Shown here: positions 33,925 to 42,698 of the stretch, piece by piece
Numbering within the stretch: position 1 is the stretch's first letter
Layout: each line of letters begins with the position of its first letter
Source of the DNA: an uncultured Naasia sp.
GTDB taxonomy: Bacteria > Actinomycetota > Actinomycetes > Actinomycetales > Microbacteriaceae
Length of the DNA stretch: 64,000 bases
Direction of reading: 5' to 3'
Assembly: GCA_913778905.1 (NCBI GenBank)
Contig: CAJYYA010000010.1
Span: forward strand, 434,001-498,000
Notes under the pieces: generated by a model
What the model was told of the DNA's origin: nothing
What the model saw: the letters and a program-made list of their open reading frames with translations, nothing else
The model's database searches: none
Made by a program: the position numbers and the translations under genes

Positions 33925-35033
33925 CGGGTCTTCTCCTCGTGGGCTTTCTGGGTCTGGACGGCGACGGTCTCGCTCGAGAGCGGCAGTGCCCTGCGGCGGC
34001 GCCGTCGAAAGGTGAGTTGATCGACGATCATCACGGCGATGAGCAGCACGCCCTGGGCGATCGAGTACTCGTAGGCCGAGAGGCGCATGGCGGTGAAGCC
34101 GCTCGAGACGACCTGGAGCGTCAGCGTGGCGAGAATGACCCCGAACACGGTCGCGACGCCGCCGTTCGGGTTCGTCCCGCCGAGCACAGCGATGACGATC
34201 GCGAGCAGCACGTAGCTCGAGCCGTAGTCGGCGCTCGCCGAGGGATTGCGGGCCAGGAACACGAGCCCGGCAACGCCGCCGAGGACGCCGCTCAAGCCGT
34301 AGGTGAGCATCAGCGTCTTGCGACTGCTGATCCCCGAGTAGCGCGCGGCGATAGGGTTCGCCCCCTGCAGCTGGATCTTGCGGCCGACCGGGGTGCGGTC
34401 GATCACGAGCGCCAGCAGCGCCGCGGCCAGGATGAGGATCACGAACAGCACGGGGATGCTCGCGAGCGTCGCCGTCCCGATCCCCGACAGGGCACTGGGA
34501 GCGCCCGAGATCGTCACTCCCCCGGTCCAGACGAGCGCAAGGCCGTTGAACAGCTGCATCGTGCCGAGCGTCGTGAGGATCGGGGTGACCCCGACGACGC
34601 TGATGAGCACACCGTTGACGAGGCCGAGCAGGGCCCCCACGCCGATGCCGGCGAGCAGGAAGACGATGGTGAGTCCCTCGGCCGCGGCCTGACCCTGCGC
34701 CACCGACACGGCGGTGTAGAGGGACGACACCGTGATGGCGGAGAAGTTCGCGATCGCGACGATCGACAGGTCGATGCCTCCCGTCAGCATCGTGAGCATC
34801 ATCGCGAGCGCGATGAGTCCGATCTCCGGCGCGCCCACCCCGATGTTCTCGAGATTGACCGGATTGAGGAACACGCGCGGATTGAGGATCGAGAAGATCG
34901 CGAAGATACCGACCAGCAGCACGATCATGCGCCCCGCGCCGTGCGGCAGCTGGATGCGCGAGATGAGCCCCGAGACCCCGTCGTCGAGGGAGCGGTTGGC
35001 CTTCGTCAGTGACTTCGAACCGGAGTCGCTCAT
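33921..35033 (-). CDS. Sugar ABC transporter permease (RbsC type)
   Basis: The 370-residue membrane protein has about ten hydrophobic segments and the RbsC-family features: MLTGGIDLSIVAIANFSAI, GLVNGVLISVVGVTPILTTL, and VLGGTNPNGGVATVFGVIL near the EAA-like loop. The N-terminal 30 residues are cytosolic and the tail is strongly basic (FRRRRRRALPL). Its ATG overlaps the stop of the other permease (ATGA). The two permeases probably form the heterodimeric channel of the importer. Confidence 0.92.
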   Translation of the reverse strand: MSDSGSKSLTKANRSLDDGVSGLISRIQLPHGAGRMIVLLVGIFAIFSILNPRVFLNPVNLENIGVGAPEIGLIALAMMLTMLTGGIDLSIVAIANFSAITVSSLYTAVSVAQGQAAAEGLTIVFLLAGIGVGALLGLVNGVLISVVGVTPILTTLGTMQLFNGLALVWTGGVTISGAPSALSGIGTATLASIPVLFVILILAAALLALVIDRTPVGRKIQLQGANPIAARYSGISSRKTLMLTYGLSGVLGGVAGLVFLARNPSASADYGSSYVLLAIVIAVLGGTNPNGGVATVFGVILATLTLQVVSSGFTAMRLSAYEYSIAQGVLLIAVMIVDQLTFRRRRRRALPLSSETVAVQTQKAHEEKTR

Positions 35034-36049
35034 GCGCGGCTCACCTCCTCGTCGAGAAGCACGGGTTGGGGACGCGAGCGGAGCGCGACGAGAGCCTGGA
35101 CTCCGACACCGACGATCAGCAGGATGCCGACGGCCGCGCGCTGCCAGGTGCTCGGGATGCCGATCAGCACCAGGTTGTTGTTGATGAGCTGCACGAGGAT
35201 CACGCCGAGCACGGTGCCGAGCACCGACCCGCGTCCGCCGAAGATCGACGCGCCGCCGAGGACGACCGCGGCGATGATGTCGAGCTCGGTGCCCACGAGC
35301 GTTTGCGGGTTGGCGTTCTTGCCGAGGATGACCGAGATCATGCCGCCGAAAGCGGCGAGACCGCCGACGAGCGAATAGAGCATGATCTGGGTCCGCACGA
35401 CCTTGATACCGACGCGACGGGCGGCCTCGATGTCGCCGCCGATGGCGTAGATGCTGCGACCGAAGGTCGTGTACTTGAGCATCCACCAGACCAGGACGGT
35501 GACCACGACGACCGGCACCATCATGCCGTGTAGATAACCCGCACCCGGGATGTCGAGGAGGTAGGCGTCGCCCGCCTGCGCGACGCTCGGCGGCATCTTG
35601 CTCGAGGCGATGTAGGCCGATCCGATATAGGCGAGCAGGATGCCGCGGATGATGCCCTGCGTACCCAGCGTCACGATCAGCGTGGGCAGCCGGAACCTCG
35701 CGATCACCGCACCGTTGACGAAGCCGAGGGCCGCACCGATCACGATCGCGACGACGAAAGCACCGACGAGGGTCGGGTCGAAGCTCGCCTGACCGGACCA
35801 CGAGACCGTGGTGTAGGCGGCGAAGATCGCGATGGCGGGGAACGACACGTCGATCCCGCCCGAGATGAGCACCATCAGCACGCCGAGAGCGAAGACGAGC
35901 GGCACGAGAGAGCTGCGCACGAGTCCGAAGAACGTGTTCGGCGTGAAGAACGCGTCGCTCGCGAGCGACATGACGACGACGAGAACGAGGATGACAGCGA
36001 CGAGGACGCCCTCGTTGTTGGGGCCGCGGAGGCGGCGGAGCGTGCCCAT
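35030..36049 (-). CDS. Sugar ABC transporter permease (RbsC type)
   Basis: The 339-residue protein has MVLISGGIDVSFPAIAIFAA, GFVNGAVIARFRLPTLIVTL and VLGGASIFGGRGSVLGTVLG, the RbsC-type signatures, in about ten membrane segments. I begin at the ATG at 36049 (MGTLRRLRGPN); upstream residues in the frame are arginine-rich antisense. Its start overlaps the stop of the ATPase gene by one base. It pairs with 33921-35033. Confidence 0.92.
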   Translation of the reverse strand: MGTLRRLRGPNNEGVLVAVILVLVVVMSLASDAFFTPNTFFGLVRSSLVPLVFALGVLMVLISGGIDVSFPAIAIFAAYTTVSWSGQASFDPTLVGAFVVAIVIGAALGFVNGAVIARFRLPTLIVTLGTQGIIRGILLAYIGSAYIASSKMPPSVAQAGDAYLLDIPGAGYLHGMMVPVVVVTVLVWWMLKYTTFGRSIYAIGGDIEAARRVGIKVVRTQIMLYSLVGGLAAFGGMISVILGKNANPQTLVGTELDIIAAVVLGGASIFGGRGSVLGTVLGVILVQLINNNLVLIGIPSTWQRAAVGILLIVGVGVQALVALRSRPQPVLLDEEVSRA

Positions 36050-37545
36050 CAGGCGGTCATCCTTTCCTGGATGGCGTCGACCGCGATGTCGGATCCGGTC
36101 ATCTCGGCGACGATGCGGCCGGCGCGCACGATGAGCACGCGATGGCAGCTGGTGACGAGCTCGGGAATGTCGTCCGAGATGACGACGATGCCCATACCGG
36201 CCGCGGCCTGCTCGCGGAGGATCGTGAAGATCTCCTCCTTCGAACCGATGTCGACGCCCACCGTGGGGCCGTTGAGCATGAGCACGGACGGTTTGCGGTC
36301 GAGCCACTTGGCGATGACGACGCGCTGCGCGTTGCCGCCGGAGAGGCTGCGCACGGGCGCCTTCGCGTTGGGGGCCTTGATCCGGAGCCGCTGGAACAGG
36401 TCGGCCATCGAGCGTCCGATGCGTCCACGGTCGAGGAGCAGCGCCTTGCCGCGGTAGGAGCTGAGCGACGCGGCGACCATGTTGTCGGCGATCGACTTGT
36501 CGAGGAAGAGTCCCTGGGTCAGGCGGTCCTCCGGGACGTAGCCGATGCCCGCCTCCACCGCATCGGAGATGGAGTGGATGCGGCGCGGCGTGCCGTCGAG
36601 CGTCACGGAGCCCGAGTCCGCCGGGTGCACCCCGAAGAGCGCCTCGGCGATCTCGGTACGACCCGAGCCGAGCAATCCCGTGATGCCGAGGATCTCGCCC
36701 TTGCGGAGGGCGAACGACACGTCCTCGAACGCGTCCTTGCGCCCGAGCGAGTCGACGATGAGTAGAGGCTCGGCCGACTCGGGCAGGTCGTCGACGTGGC
36801 GATCCTCGTTGACGTCGCGCCCCGTCATGGCCTTGGCGATGCTGCGCCCCGTGTATCCGGACGCCTCACCCGAGGAGACGACCTCGCCGTTTCGCAACAC
36901 CGTGACGTGCTGGGAGATGTCGAGCACCTCGTCGAGTTTGTGGCTGACGAATACGATCGCTACGCCGCGAGCCTGCAGGCGACGGACGATGCCGAAGAGG
37001 CGCTCGACCTCGCTGTGGGTGAGGGCGGTGGTCGGCTCGTCCATGATCAGCACGCGTGCCTCGCCGACGAGGGCGCGGCAGATGGCGATGAGCTGACGGT
37101 CGGCGACCGAGAGATGCTCGACGTCGGCGTCGAGATCGAGTCGCAGGCCGAGGTCGGCGACGATGCGCTCCGCGGTGGCGCGGATCCGTCGGCGCGACGA
37201 GAGCTTGCGTCGGTCGGCGAGCTCGGTCAGCATCGCGATGTTCTCGGCGGCCGTGAGGTTCGGGAAGAGCGAGAAGTCCTGGTAGATGACCTGGACGCCG
37301 GCGCGGATCGCGTCGCTCGGAGACACGTAGGGGTGGCTTTCGCCGCCGATGACGATGTCGCCGGAGTCGGGGCGCTCGACGCCGCTGATGATCTTGATGA
37401 GGGTCGACTTCCCGCTGCCGTTCTCCCCCGCGAGGCAGTGCACCTCGCCGGGGAGCAGACGGAGCGAGACACCGCCCAGGGCGCGGACGCCGCCGTAGGT
37501 CTTGACGATGTCGCGGACCTCGAGTGTCGGCTGTTCGGTACTCAT
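36049..37545 (-). CDS. Sugar ABC transporter ATPase with two NBDs (RbsA type)
   Basis: The 498-residue protein holds two nucleotide-binding domains. NBD1 has GENGSGKSTL near 40-49, LSVADRQLIAICRAL and VLIMDEPTTALT. NBD2 has a non-canonical Walker A region (TGLLGSGRTEIAEALFG), LSGGNAQRVVIAKWL and VLMLNGPTVGVDIGSK, in which the usual Walker B Asp-Glu is replaced by Asn-Gly. Asymmetric sites occur in this family, so ATP turnover probably depends on NBD1. A hairpin lies between the binding-protein gene and this one. It energises import of the operon's sugar. Confidence 0.92.
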   Translation of the reverse strand: MSTEQPTLEVRDIVKTYGGVRALGGVSLRLLPGEVHCLAGENGSGKSTLIKIISGVERPDSGDIVIGGESHPYVSPSDAIRAGVQVIYQDFSLFPNLTAAENIAMLTELADRRKLSSRRRIRATAERIVADLGLRLDLDADVEHLSVADRQLIAICRALVGEARVLIMDEPTTALTHSEVERLFGIVRRLQARGVAIVFVSHKLDEVLDISQHVTVLRNGEVVSSGEASGYTGRSIAKAMTGRDVNEDRHVDDLPESAEPLLIVDSLGRKDAFEDVSFALRKGEILGITGLLGSGRTEIAEALFGVHPADSGSVTLDGTPRRIHSISDAVEAGIGYVPEDRLTQGLFLDKSIADNMVAASLSSYRGKALLLDRGRIGRSMADLFQRLRIKAPNAKAPVRSLSGGNAQRVVIAKWLDRKPSVLMLNGPTVGVDIGSKEEIFTILREQAAAGMGIVVISDDIPELVTSCHRVLIVRAGRIVAEMTGSDIAVDAIQERMTA

Positions 37546-37575
37546 GTGAGCACTCTCTTTCGAGGAGGGCGACCC

Positions 37576-37608
37576 GGGGAGCGCCGTGCTTGCCGCACAA
37601 CGCTCCCC
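37576..37608 (-). terminator. Intercistronic hairpin between binding protein and ATPase genes
   Basis: GGGGAGCG at 37576-37583 pairs with CGCTCCCC at 37601-37608. It lies 3' of the binding-protein gene in the transcript and before the ATPase. Such hairpins usually protect the binding-protein message and reduce read-through, giving excess binding protein. Confidence 0.6.
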
Positions 37609-37648
37609 GATCCGCCGGTGACGAGTGGACCTGTCCGTCAGGGATGGA

Positions 37649-38683
37649 TCAGAAGTCGTACTCGCTCATGTTCGACTTGTCGACCGCGACTCCCGCGTTG
37701 CCGGCGAAGACGTTGTCGAAGCCCGACAGCTTGACGAGCGACTCGTATCCGGGGATCCCGAGGTCGGTGCCCTCTTCGACGGTCTCGCCGTTCACGAGCA
37801 TCTTGGCGATCTGCAGCTGCGCCTTGCCCGCCAGGGCCGGGTCCCAGAAGAAGATCTTGTCGATGGCGCCGCTCTCGAGGTAGGTCGACGAAACGGACGG
37901 GATCGAGGTGCCCATGACGCAGACGGTGTCGGCCTTGCCCGCCTCTTGGACGGCGCGCGCGGCACCGACGACATCGGTTCCCGCCGAGCCCTGGAAGCCC
38001 TTGATGTCGGGGTACTTGGCGAGGATCTCCTTGGCCTTGTTGTAGGCGACCTCTTCGTCCTCCTCCGACTCCAGCGGGTCCTCGAGGCGGGTCATGTTAG
38101 GGAACTTGGACTGCTGCTCGTCGTAGGCGCCCTTGACCCAGTCGCTATGCGATCCGTTGGTCAGGCGTCCGACGAACTGGACGTAGCCACCCGTTCCGCC
38201 GGTGCACTCGCCGAGGTTGTCCATGATCTGCGCGCCGTACGCCTTGTTCTCGAACGCCTCGATGTCGATGTCGATGTTCTTCATGCCGGCGCCCTCGTGA
38301 CCGACGACGATGATGCCCTTCGCCTTCGCGTCGGCGAGAACGCTGGCGAGACCGGCGACGTCGTTCGGTACGACGGTGATGGCGGCGGGCTGCTGCGCGA
38401 TGAGGTTCTGGATGATCTCGACCTGGCCCTCGTTCGTGGCCTGGGACGGGCCCTCCTCGCGGGCATCGATGTCGTTCTCCGAGGCCCACTCGTCCACGCC
38501 GACCTTCATACGGTCGAACCAGCCGATGCCCGTGGCCTTGACCACCGTGACGTACGAGCCGCTGTCCCCGGCACCGCCGCTCGCCGCGCCCTCCGGTGCC
38601 GACCCGCCAGTGGTGCCGCAACCCGCGAGGGCGAAGACGGCTGCCCCGGCCACGAGGGTGAGGGCTGTGTTCCTGTGCTTCAT
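37649..38683 (-). CDS. Sugar-binding lipoprotein of the ABC importer
   Basis: The 344-residue protein begins MKHRNTALTLVAGAAVFALA and has the lipobox LAGC, then a Gly/Ser linker. The mature part has the periplasmic-binding type I (LsrB/RbsB-like) pattern: VVKATGIGWFDRMKVGVDEW, QNLIAQQPAAITVVPNDV, GIIVVGHEG, FQGSAGTDVVGAARAVQEAG. ATG 38683 has GGAG five bases upstream; an in-frame GTG two codons earlier is too close to that site. It binds the substrate outside the membrane for the two permeases. It is divergent from the DeoR gene. Confidence 0.92.
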   Translation of the reverse strand: MKHRNTALTLVAGAAVFALAGCGTTGGSAPEGAASGGAGDSGSYVTVVKATGIGWFDRMKVGVDEWASENDIDAREEGPSQATNEGQVEIIQNLIAQQPAAITVVPNDVAGLASVLADAKAKGIIVVGHEGAGMKNIDIDIEAFENKAYGAQIMDNLGECTGGTGGYVQFVGRLTNGSHSDWVKGAYDEQQSKFPNMTRLEDPLESEEDEEVAYNKAKEILAKYPDIKGFQGSAGTDVVGAARAVQEAGKADTVCVMGTSIPSVSSTYLESGAIDKIFFWDPALAGKAQLQIAKMLVNGETVEEGTDLGIPGYESLVKLSGFDNVFAGNAGVAVDKSNMSEYDF

Positions 38684-38796
38684 GTCCACTCCAATGTGAT
38701 CTCAAGCTCGAGGTGCGCGAGCCGTGACGTCGATGTCCCGCTGAATGTAGACACCCTTTCGGGGGTGAGTCAATCGAATCTGCGCGTGTCGTGCGC

Positions 38797-38854
38797 GATT
38801 TACTGCAGTGTAATCAGGTTGTAACGCGCACTCTCCCGCGCACCGCGCGCGTTA
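38797..38854. promoter_or_regulatory. Probable DeoR operator sites in the divergent intergenic region
   Basis: Two inverted repeats are visible: GATTTACTGCAGTGTAATC (38797-38815), near-palindromic about CTGCAG, and TAACGCGC (38822-38829) with GCGCGTTA (38847-38854). They lie between the sugar operon and the DeoR-type regulator that reads away from it, the usual place for autoregulated operators. Which one is bound is not shown. Confidence 0.5.
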
Positions 38855-38906
38855 TCGCGCAGAACGGCCGCTACACTCGTCCTACCGCCCATGAGGAGCA
38901 GTCAGG

Positions 38907-39644
38907 ATGTCCCGTCAAACTTTGATCGTCGAGCGCCTCTCCGAACTCGGATTCCAGTCCGTCTCGGAGCTGGCTCAGGCCTTCAGCGTCACCGCCTCCA
39001 CCGTGCGCCGCGACCTCGAACAGCTCGAATCCCGCGAGCTCGTTCAGCGCACACATGGTGGCGCCCTCCCGGCCTCCCCGAAGGTCGAAGGCTTCGACGT
39101 CAAACAGTCGGCCCATCACCGCGAGAAGGTCGCGGTCGGACGCGCGATGGCGGGCCGGATCCGCGACGGTCAGACCGTTCTGCTCGACAGCGGGACCACG
39201 ACTCTCGAAGTGGCACGCGCCCTCGACCGCTCGCGAGTCACCGTCGTGACCAATGATCTGCAGATCGGCCTCGTCATCGCCCAGCGACGTAGCGCGAACC
39301 TCGTCTTCATCGGGGGTGAACTCCTGCCGAACGACGTGTCGATGTGGGGACCGACCGCCGTCGAGCAACTCCAGCACCTGCGGGTCGACCTGGTCGTCGC
39401 AGGATGCGACACCGTCATGGACGACGGCATCTACAGTTCGTCCAGTTACGAGATCGAGCTGAAGCGCACCATGATCTCGATTGCGAGCGAGGCGTATTTC
39501 GTCGCCGACAGCTCCAAGTTCGGTCGCGAGGCGCTCTTCAAATGCTTCGACCTCAGCCCCTTCACGGCCGGCATCACCGACTCCCGCCTCGCCCCCGACC
39601 GGGTCTCCTCATTCCCCGTTCCCCTCGTCATCGCTCACGAGTGA
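38907..39644 (+). CDS. DeoR/GlpR family transcriptional regulator
   Basis: The 245-residue protein has the N-terminal DeoR HTH (RQTLIVERLSELGFQSVSEL; VTASTVRRDLEQLESRELVQ; RTHGGALP). A sugar-phosphate-binding domain follows, with TVLLDSGTTTLEVARAL, TVVTNDLQIGLVIA, VFIGGEL and VADSSKFGREALFKCFDL. The ATG is preceded by GAGGAG. DeoR proteins typically respond to a phosphorylated intermediate of the pathway they control, here probably the product of the DhaKL or FGGY kinase. Divergent from the operon. Confidence 0.92.
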   Translation: MSRQTLIVERLSELGFQSVSELAQAFSVTASTVRRDLEQLESRELVQRTHGGALPASPKVEGFDVKQSAHHREKVAVGRAMAGRIRDGQTVLLDSGTTTLEVARALDRSRVTVVTNDLQIGLVIAQRRSANLVFIGGELLPNDVSMWGPTAVEQLQHLRVDLVVAGCDTVMDDGIYSSSSYEIELKRTMISIASEAYFVADSSKFGREALFKCFDLSPFTAGITDSRLAPDRVSSFPVPLVIAHE

Positions 39645-39689
39645 CCACCGTCTGACCGGCACGCCCCACCGCTGGGCGTGTCGCGACAT

Positions 39690-39705
39690 TCGAACATATA
39701 TTCGA
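39690..39705 (+). promoter_or_regulatory. LexA/SOS box overlapping a leaderless -10
   Basis: TCGAACATATATTCGA matches the actinobacterial SOS consensus TCGAACN4GTTCGA at 11 of 12 fixed positions. Its centre contains TATATT (39697-39702), a good -10, and the next ATG begins at 39710, right where transcription would start. That would give a leaderless, DNA-damage-inducible transcript. Confidence 0.62.
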
Positions 39706-39709
39706 TGAC

Positions 39710-40012
39710 ATGGTTCAGCAGAGGGCGCGATGGCATCCCGTCTTCGCCGCCTTCGAACCCCGGGCCGGAGAATGGTGGCTGCGAGACACCTACGACCAGC
39801 CCTACGCCATCGTGTGCATCATCCGTCGACACAATGAGGTCGGCTACCGAGCCGTCACCTACGCCGAGCTCTCCAGCGACCGGGAACTGATCGGATATTT
39901 CCGTCGACTCCTACCGGCGATCGAGGCAGCCCATTCATGGTGGGTCGCATCACACGCCCCCAAGGGGGGCGTGAACGGGCATGGACAGGTCAACGATTGG
40001 AAGGATTGGTGA
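39710..40012 (+). CDS. Small protein behind a LexA-type box
   Basis: The 100-residue protein reads RWHPVFAAFEPRAGEWWLRD, TYDQPYAIVCIIRRHNEVGY, then an ELIGYFRRLLPAIEAAHSWW helix and a glycine-rich end. I do not recognise a named family. No ribosome-binding site precedes the ATG, which fits a leaderless transcript from the box at 39690. It sits between the DeoR and TetR genes but shares no obvious role with them. A damage-response role is inferred only from the box. Confidence 0.7.
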   Translation: MVQQRARWHPVFAAFEPRAGEWWLRDTYDQPYAIVCIIRRHNEVGYRAVTYAELSSDRELIGYFRRLLPAIEAAHSWWVASHAPKGGVNGHGQVNDWKDW

Positions 40013-40142
40013 ACCACAGAGCTGAGCGAGCGTCACATCGCCCTTATGCGTGTGCACTAAGCTCCGCAGAGCCGTGAGCGCCATTCCCGGCGATCCGCGA
40101 CAACTCCCGCGGATCCCGCAGGGCATGACAAACGAGGAACCG

Positions 40143-40721
40143 ATGGACAGCCGTCAGCGCCGCACTCAGGAGAAGCTGTTCTCCGCCATTCTGGAACTCG
40201 CCCGGGACCGAGCAGCCGGAGACATCACCGCCTCTGAGACCGCCGCGAAGGCCGAGGTCAACCGGTCGACGTTCTACGAGCACGCCGAGAGCCCCGCACA
40301 TCTGCTTCGCGCGGCTCTCCGATCCGAGATGCTCGCGATCCAGGACAAGAACTACGACGACGTGCCCGAGCACACGAACGGCAACAACCTCCGTGCCACG
40401 CACGATGTGCTCGACCACATCGAGAAGTACGCCTCGATCTACTCGCGCGGCCTCGGCCGCAACGACGACACCTCGCTGCACAGCATGCTCAGCGGGGTCT
40501 TCAGCGCGACCGTGCGTCACATGATCGAGACCGACCTGATCGCCCTCCCCGACACGCTCAAGGAATCCCCGGGCGCCGAGGCCCTGGCGCGATTCCTCGG
40601 CGACGGGACGGTCGGGATCGTCGACGCCTGGCTGGCCGGCCCCGAGCCCCGCTCGCATGACCGCTTCATCGAGATGTACGCCGCGGTCGTCCCCGGCTGG
40701 TGGCCCTTCCAAACGGACTGA
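40143..40721 (+). CDS. TetR family transcriptional regulator
   Basis: The 192-residue protein has an N-terminal HTH (RRTQEKLFSAILELARDRAA; ITASETAAKAEVNRSTFYEH) and a helical ligand domain. The ATG at 40143 has GAGG five bases upstream; an earlier in-frame ATG at 40125 is less well placed. It lies directly upstream of an MFS exporter gene on the same strand, so it probably controls that exporter. CTGTCGG and CCGACAG flank the gap between them as a widely spaced inverted repeat. Confidence 0.88.
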   Translation: MDSRQRRTQEKLFSAILELARDRAAGDITASETAAKAEVNRSTFYEHAESPAHLLRAALRSEMLAIQDKNYDDVPEHTNGNNLRATHDVLDHIEKYASIYSRGLGRNDDTSLHSMLSGVFSATVRHMIETDLIALPDTLKESPGAEALARFLGDGTVGIVDAWLAGPEPRSHDRFIEMYAAVVPGWWPFQTD

Positions 40722-40813
40722 CCGGCTCCATCCGACTCGCAGGTGCTTCTGTCGGAGGGGACGAGTAACTTCGACGTGACGCCGACCGACAGGCGCCGGA
40801 GAGGTTCGAGCTC

Positions 40814-42160
40814 GTGACCGACGACAGCACCCCTGCGCTCTCCGGCGACTCCGGAGCAGGCCCTCGCTGGAAGGGCAACGTCGGACTCTTCCTCACCGGC
40901 CAGACCGTCTCGCTCTTCGGTTCGATGATCGTTCAGTACGCGGTCATGTGGTACGTCACGCTCGAAACCGGCTCGGGTCTGGCGCTGGCGCTCTACGCCC
41001 TGGCCGCCTTCGGCCCGCAGGGTGTCGTCTCGATCTTCGGTGGCACATTGGCCGACAGGGTCAACCGGCGGCTGCTCGTCATGATGTCCGACGGCGTGAC
41101 CGCGCTGACGACCCTCGCGCTCGCCCTCATCATGATGAACGGCGTCACCGACCTCTGGATCATCCTCGTCGCGGTGGGCGTGCGATCCGTCGGCGCCGGG
41201 TTCCAGACCCCCGCCGTGCAGGCGATGATCCCCCAGATCGCACCCGCCGATCAGCTCCTGCGCGTCAACGGGATCTTCGGCACGATCCAGTCGGCGATGG
41301 CGCTGCTCGCCCCGGCCGTCGCCGGGGCGGTCTTCGCGGCCTGGGGCATCGTGCCCACCTTCTTCATCGACGTGTTCACGGCGGTCATCGGCATCGGCAT
41401 GCTCGCTCTCGTCAAGGTCCCCTCGCTCGAACGGATGGGAAGCGGCGCGACGAGCTACAAGACCGACCTCATCGACGGCATGCGCTACATCTGGACGCAC
41501 GCCGTGGTCAGGTGGCTACTGCTGGTATTCGCCATCATCTTCCTGCTCACGGTCGCGCCCAGTTTCCTCACCCCGCTTCTGGTCGCGCGAACGTTCGGCG
41601 GTGAAGCGTGGATGCTCGCCGTCCTCGAGGTGTCCTTCGGGTCGGGCATGCTCATCGGCGGTGCGATCGTGTCGACCGTGCTGGCCAAGCAGAGCAGACT
41701 CGGCCTCATCCTCGTGTCGACCTTCGGATTCGCCGCGTTCACGATCGCGCTCGGGCTCAGCCCGAACCTCTGGGTGTTCTACGGGTTCATGTTCTTCTTC
41801 GGGCTCCTCGTGCCCTGGTTCAGCGCCCCGTTCATGACGCTCATCCAGGAGACGGTGCGGCCCGAGATGCACGGCCGGGTGTTCAGCTACGTGGGCATCG
41901 TCATGGCGCTCGCCACGCCGATCGGGATGCTCGTGTTCGGGCCGCTGGCGGATGTCGTATCGGTCCAGCTGCTTCTGATCGTCGCGGGCCTGCTGACGAT
42001 GGCGACCATGCTCGTCGCCATGGCGGTCCCGTCCGGTCGCGCCGCGATGCGAGCCGCGCGCACGTCGGCCCCCGAGCCCGCCTCAGACGGGTCGGCGACG
42101 ACATCCGCCCCCACGGCGGCTACCGGGAAGGCCGCCGACGAGAACGAGCCCGCCGTCTGA
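40814..42160 (+). CDS. MFS transporter, exporter type
   Basis: The 448-residue protein has about 12 membrane segments, starting NVGLFLTGQTVSLFGSMIVQ, and the MFS loop GGTLADRVNRRLL between helices 2 and 3. FQTPAVQAMIPQIAPADQLL and NGIFGTIQSAMALLAPAVAG are typical of the DHA3/MefA-like (enterobactin-exporter-like) group. The C-terminal tail is Ala/Thr/Pro-rich and cytosolic. The start is a GTG. With the upstream TetR it forms a probable drug or metabolite efflux module. Confidence 0.9.
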   Translation: MTDDSTPALSGDSGAGPRWKGNVGLFLTGQTVSLFGSMIVQYAVMWYVTLETGSGLALALYALAAFGPQGVVSIFGGTLADRVNRRLLVMMSDGVTALTTLALALIMMNGVTDLWIILVAVGVRSVGAGFQTPAVQAMIPQIAPADQLLRVNGIFGTIQSAMALLAPAVAGAVFAAWGIVPTFFIDVFTAVIGIGMLALVKVPSLERMGSGATSYKTDLIDGMRYIWTHAVVRWLLLVFAIIFLLTVAPSFLTPLLVARTFGGEAWMLAVLEVSFGSGMLIGGAIVSTVLAKQSRLGLILVSTFGFAAFTIALGLSPNLWVFYGFMFFFGLLVPWFSAPFMTLIQETVRPEMHGRVFSYVGIVMALATPIGMLVFGPLADVVSVQLLLIVAGLLTMATMLVAMAVPSGRAAMRAARTSAPEPASDGSATTSAPTAATGKAADENEPAV

Positions 42161-42212
42161 CGGGTCGAACGGCGGGCTCGGTGAAGAAGCGCTGGTCGGC
42201 TTCCGTGACGTC

Positions 42213-42596
42213 CTACTCGGCGGGCTGCCCGTCGCGGGCGGCCTGTGCAGCGGTGTAACGCTCACGGACATCATCCATGTCGAGCGCCTTGACCTGGGTG
42301 ATCAGGTCCTTCAGCGCACCGCCGGGCAGAGCACCGGGCTGGCCGAAGACGGGGATGCCGTCGCGATAGACGATGAGAGTCGGGATGGAGCGGATGCCGT
42401 AGTCGGCGGCGAGTTCCTGCTCGGCCTCCGTGTCGACCTTGGCGAAGGTGATGTCGGGGTGCACCTCGCTCGCCTCCTCGAAGATCGGAGCGAACTGGCG
42501 GCACGGGCCGCACCAGGCCGCCCAGAAGTCGATCAGCACGATGCCGTCGGCGATCGTGTCGTCGTGGGTCTGCTTCGTCATAGTCGTCGTGGCCAT
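42213..42596 (-). CDS. Thioredoxin
   Basis: The 127-residue protein has VLIDFWAAWCGPCRQFAPIF with the WCGPC active site, FAKVDTEAEQELAADYGIRS and the cis-proline IPTLIVYRDG. A C-terminal extension of about 20 residues (DDVRERYTAAQAARDGQP) goes beyond the core domain. I take the ATG at 42596 (MATTTMTKQTH); an internal ATG at 42581 is possible, and neither has a clear ribosome-binding site. It reduces disulfides in the cytosol. Divergent from the histidine kinase gene. Confidence 0.93.
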   Translation of the reverse strand: MATTTMTKQTHDDTIADGIVLIDFWAAWCGPCRQFAPIFEEASEVHPDITFAKVDTEAEQELAADYGIRSIPTLIVYRDGIPVFGQPGALPGGALKDLITQVKALDMDDVRERYTAAQAARDGQPAE

Positions 42597-42698
42597 GAGG
42601 AGCACAACGTCGACGCCCCCGTCGGCATTCCCGCCGGGGACGGCGGACTCCGCCCGCAGACGGAGGCGCCACCGCGACGGCTTGGGTAGCGTCGAGGA

